Positions 6,044-7,195 of a stretch of 7,195 nt of DNA are shown here, piece by piece. A model generated the notes under the pieces. That model saw only the letters and a program-made list of their open reading frames with translations, did not search any database and had not been told where the DNA came from. The translations under genes and the position numbers were made by a program. Position 1 is the first letter of the stretch; every line of letters begins with the position of its first letter. Source of the stretch: Clostridiales bacterium. Its GTDB lineage: Bacteria > Bacillota > Clostridia > Christensenellales > Borkfalkiaceae. The stretch is from the NCBI GenBank assembly GCA_021635425.1, contig JAJWOJ010000100.1, positions 1 through 7,195 of the forward strand, in the 5' to 3' direction.

Positions 6044-7069
6044 TTAGTCCTTGAATTGCTTGAGAGCGCGAAGATCGCCCTCGTAAAGAACGTGAATGTT
6101 GTTCACGCCGTTTTTGAGCATCGCGATTCGGTCAAGCCCTAAGCCGAACGCAAAACCCGTGTATTTATCGGGGTCTACTCCGCAGTTTTCCAGAACCTTG
6201 CGGTTTACTATTCCGCCGCCGAGAATTTCTATCCAGCCCGTACCTTTGCAGAGTTTGCAGCCCTTTCCGCCGCACTCGAAACAGCTTACGTCAACTTCGA
6301 CGGAGGGTTCGGTGAACGGGAAGAAGGAAGGACGAAAACGAGTTTTCGCTTCCGAGGAGAACATCTTTTTAACGAGAACGTCGAGCATGCCCTGAAGATC
6401 GCAAAGGGTTATCTTTTCGTCGATAACAAGTCCTTCCATCTGGTGGAACATGGGCGAATGCGTGGCGTCGTCGTCCGCACGATATACCCTGCCCGGGATA
6501 AGCACCTTAAACGGCGGCTTTATCGTAGTAAGGCTGCGTATCTGCCCGGGGGAGGTGTGCGTTCTGAGCATGAAATCGTCGTTTATATAGAAAGTGTCCT
6601 GCTTATCTCTCGCGGGATGCTCCTTGGGAGTGTTGAGCGCGGTGAAGTTGTGGAAATCGTCCTCGATTTCTCTCGTCTCTAAAACGCGGAATCCCATTCC
6701 CGCAAAAATATCGATAAGTTCGGCTTTAACTATGCTCACGGGATGATACGTACCCTGCGGAACCGCCTTCGCCGGCATCGTTATGTCGATTTCTTCTTTT
6801 TTATAGCGGTAATTTCTCTCCGCTTCGTTTATTTCGGCTTCCTTTTTGGCGAAATAATCCGCCGCCCATTCTTTAAGGCTGTTTATTACCATACCGAGTT
6901 TGGGTCTGTCCTCTTTGGAGGCTTTTCCGAGTTCTTTCATAAGCCCGGGGATTATTCCCGCTTTGCCTAAGATGTACTTGGCTTTAAGCCTGAACAGTTC
7001 CGAGCTTGTTTTAACTTCCGAAAGTTCCAGAGCTATTTCGCCTTTGATCTCCTCAATCTTTTCTTCCAT
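6044..7069 (-). CDS. pheS: Phenylalanyl-tRNA synthetase alpha subunit PheS
   Basis: Catalytic alpha subunit of the cytoplasmic alpha2-beta2 enzyme that charges tRNA-Phe with phenylalanine using ATP. The 341 residues have the expected order: an N-terminal helical region (about 1-90) that in this family forms the tRNA-binding coiled coil, then a class II aminoacyl-tRNA synthetase core. Visible core motifs are RTHTSPGQIR (169-178), GRVYRADDDATHSPMFHQMEG (193-213), FRPSFFPFTEPSVEVD (245-260) and GFAFGLGLDRIAML (305-318). The alanine of GFAFG is kept, as in wild-type Phe-selective enzymes. Four cysteines (263, 266, 271, 274) form a probable zinc knuckle, which I recall from Firmicutes PheS but not from E. 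coli. Two local oddities: VNR at 288-290 where VHP is usual, and NIHVLYEGDLR near the end. The start is set by GGAGA (7077-7081) seven bases upstream. pheT follows after 14 bases, so the two are cotranscribed. Identification is secure. Confidence 0.98.
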   Translation of the reverse strand: MEEKIEEIKGEIALELSEVKTSSELFRLKAKYILGKAGIIPGLMKELGKASKEDRPKLGMVINSLKEWAADYFAKKEAEINEAERNYRYKKEEIDITMPAKAVPQGTYHPVSIVKAELIDIFAGMGFRVLETREIEDDFHNFTALNTPKEHPARDKQDTFYINDDFMLRTHTSPGQIRSLTTIKPPFKVLIPGRVYRADDDATHSPMFHQMEGLVIDEKITLCDLQGMLDVLVKKMFSSEAKTRFRPSFFPFTEPSVEVDVSCFECGGKGCKLCKGTGWIEILGGGIVNRKVLENCGVDPDKYTGFAFGLGLDRIAMLKNGVNNIHVLYEGDLRALKQFKD

Positions 7070-7112
7070 GAATTTCTCTCCGAATTATAAATCTTTAGCT
7101 TTTCTGTTTCTT

Positions 7113-7172
7113 TGCCGAACGTTCCGGCATATTCCCGATTTTATCCCGCAAATTTAAATTCGGGAAAATCGG
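7113..7172 (-). promoter_or_regulatory. Structured 5' leader of pheST: two hairpins
   Basis: In minus-strand order, hairpin A pairs 7161-7172 with 7135-7148: an 8-bp block and a 4-bp block separated by a 2-base bulge, with a 12-base AT-rich loop. Hairpin B (7129-7113, TGCCG...CGGCA) is a near-perfect 17-base dyad. Neither is followed by a U tract, so neither is a canonical terminator, and hairpin B ends 43 bases before the pheS start. No T-box consensus (AGGGTGG..ACCGCG) or Phe leader peptide with a start codon is visible. A weak promoter candidate, TTGTCT (7176-7181) and TTTAAA (7153-7158) with a 17-base spacer, overlaps hairpin A. The stems are seen directly; a regulatory role is inferred. 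Confidence 0.5.
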
Positions 7173-7195
7173 AAAAGACAAATTAAGCGTATAAT

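Noticed and set aside
7084..7089. TATAAT (minus strand) ahead of pheS as its -10 box.
   Set aside because: Transcription would start inside the ribosome binding site, and the -35 position reads AAGAAA.
7113..7129. LexA/SOS box in the pheS leader, suggested by CGAACGTTC.
   Set aside because: The Gram-positive LexA box needs a 4-base spacer between CGAAC and GTTCG; here the half-sites are directly joined.
7145..7183. Possible Phe-rich leader peptide upstream of pheS: five TTT codons in about 13 codons before a TAA on the minus strand.
   Set aside because: The frame opens directly after an in-frame TAA and has no ATG, GTG or TTG start or ribosome binding site. The Phe codons follow from the AT-rich stem sequence.
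7190..7195. Plus-strand TATAAT at the window edge as a promoter for a divergent gene.
   Set aside because: The 16-18 base upstream position holds no -35-like sequence, and the downstream region is outside the window.

Overview
All eight genes in this window lie on the minus strand and are packed closely, so transcription runs from high to low coordinates. The content is mostly housekeeping. A DUF896/YnzC-type small protein, a Bacillus subtilis-type ThyA (Leu-Glu-Val-Ala-Val C-terminus, PC-A instead of PC-H at the active site), strong AGGAGG ribosome binding sites and a four-cysteine PheS all point to a Bacillota (Firmicutes) genome. It is most likely an uncultured member of the class Clostridia with medium GC content. 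This is inference from family membership; no rRNA or other taxonomic marker is present.

Region 1 (7195 to 3627, read on the minus strand): a roughly 125-base leader with two predicted hairpins precedes pheS and pheT, the alpha and beta subunits of phenylalanyl-tRNA synthetase. A short DUF896 gene follows pheT after five bases (3621 to 3385). The leader shows no T-box consensus within the window.

Region 2 (3338 to 2559): a classical short-chain dehydrogenase/reductase with a complete N-S-Y-K catalytic set and unknown substrate.

Region 3 (2558 to 1143): a 70-base gap holds an almost perfect tandem duplication of 19 bp. After it come thymidylate synthase (thyA) and dihydrofolate reductase (folA), which overlap as ATGA. 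The pair forms the dTMP/folate cycle: ThyA makes dTMP and dihydrofolate, and FolA regenerates tetrahydrofolate. A GC-rich hairpin begins directly after the folA stop codon.

Region 4 (1116 to 37): a small cysteine-rich single-domain cupin, a clear intrinsic terminator, and a PHP-fold metallophosphoesterase-like protein with a full set of metal ligands. Both proteins lack an assigned substrate.

I see no CRISPR array, insertion sequence, phage gene, tRNA or rRNA, and no convincing undescribed multi-gene system. The items most worth a second look are the tandem repeat before thyA, the structured pheS leader, and the terminator/promoter-like arrangement before the PHP gene. Bases 1-36 lie downstream of the PHP gene and are AT-rich, with no feature I can support. 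No gene-free stretch exceeds about 130 bases.
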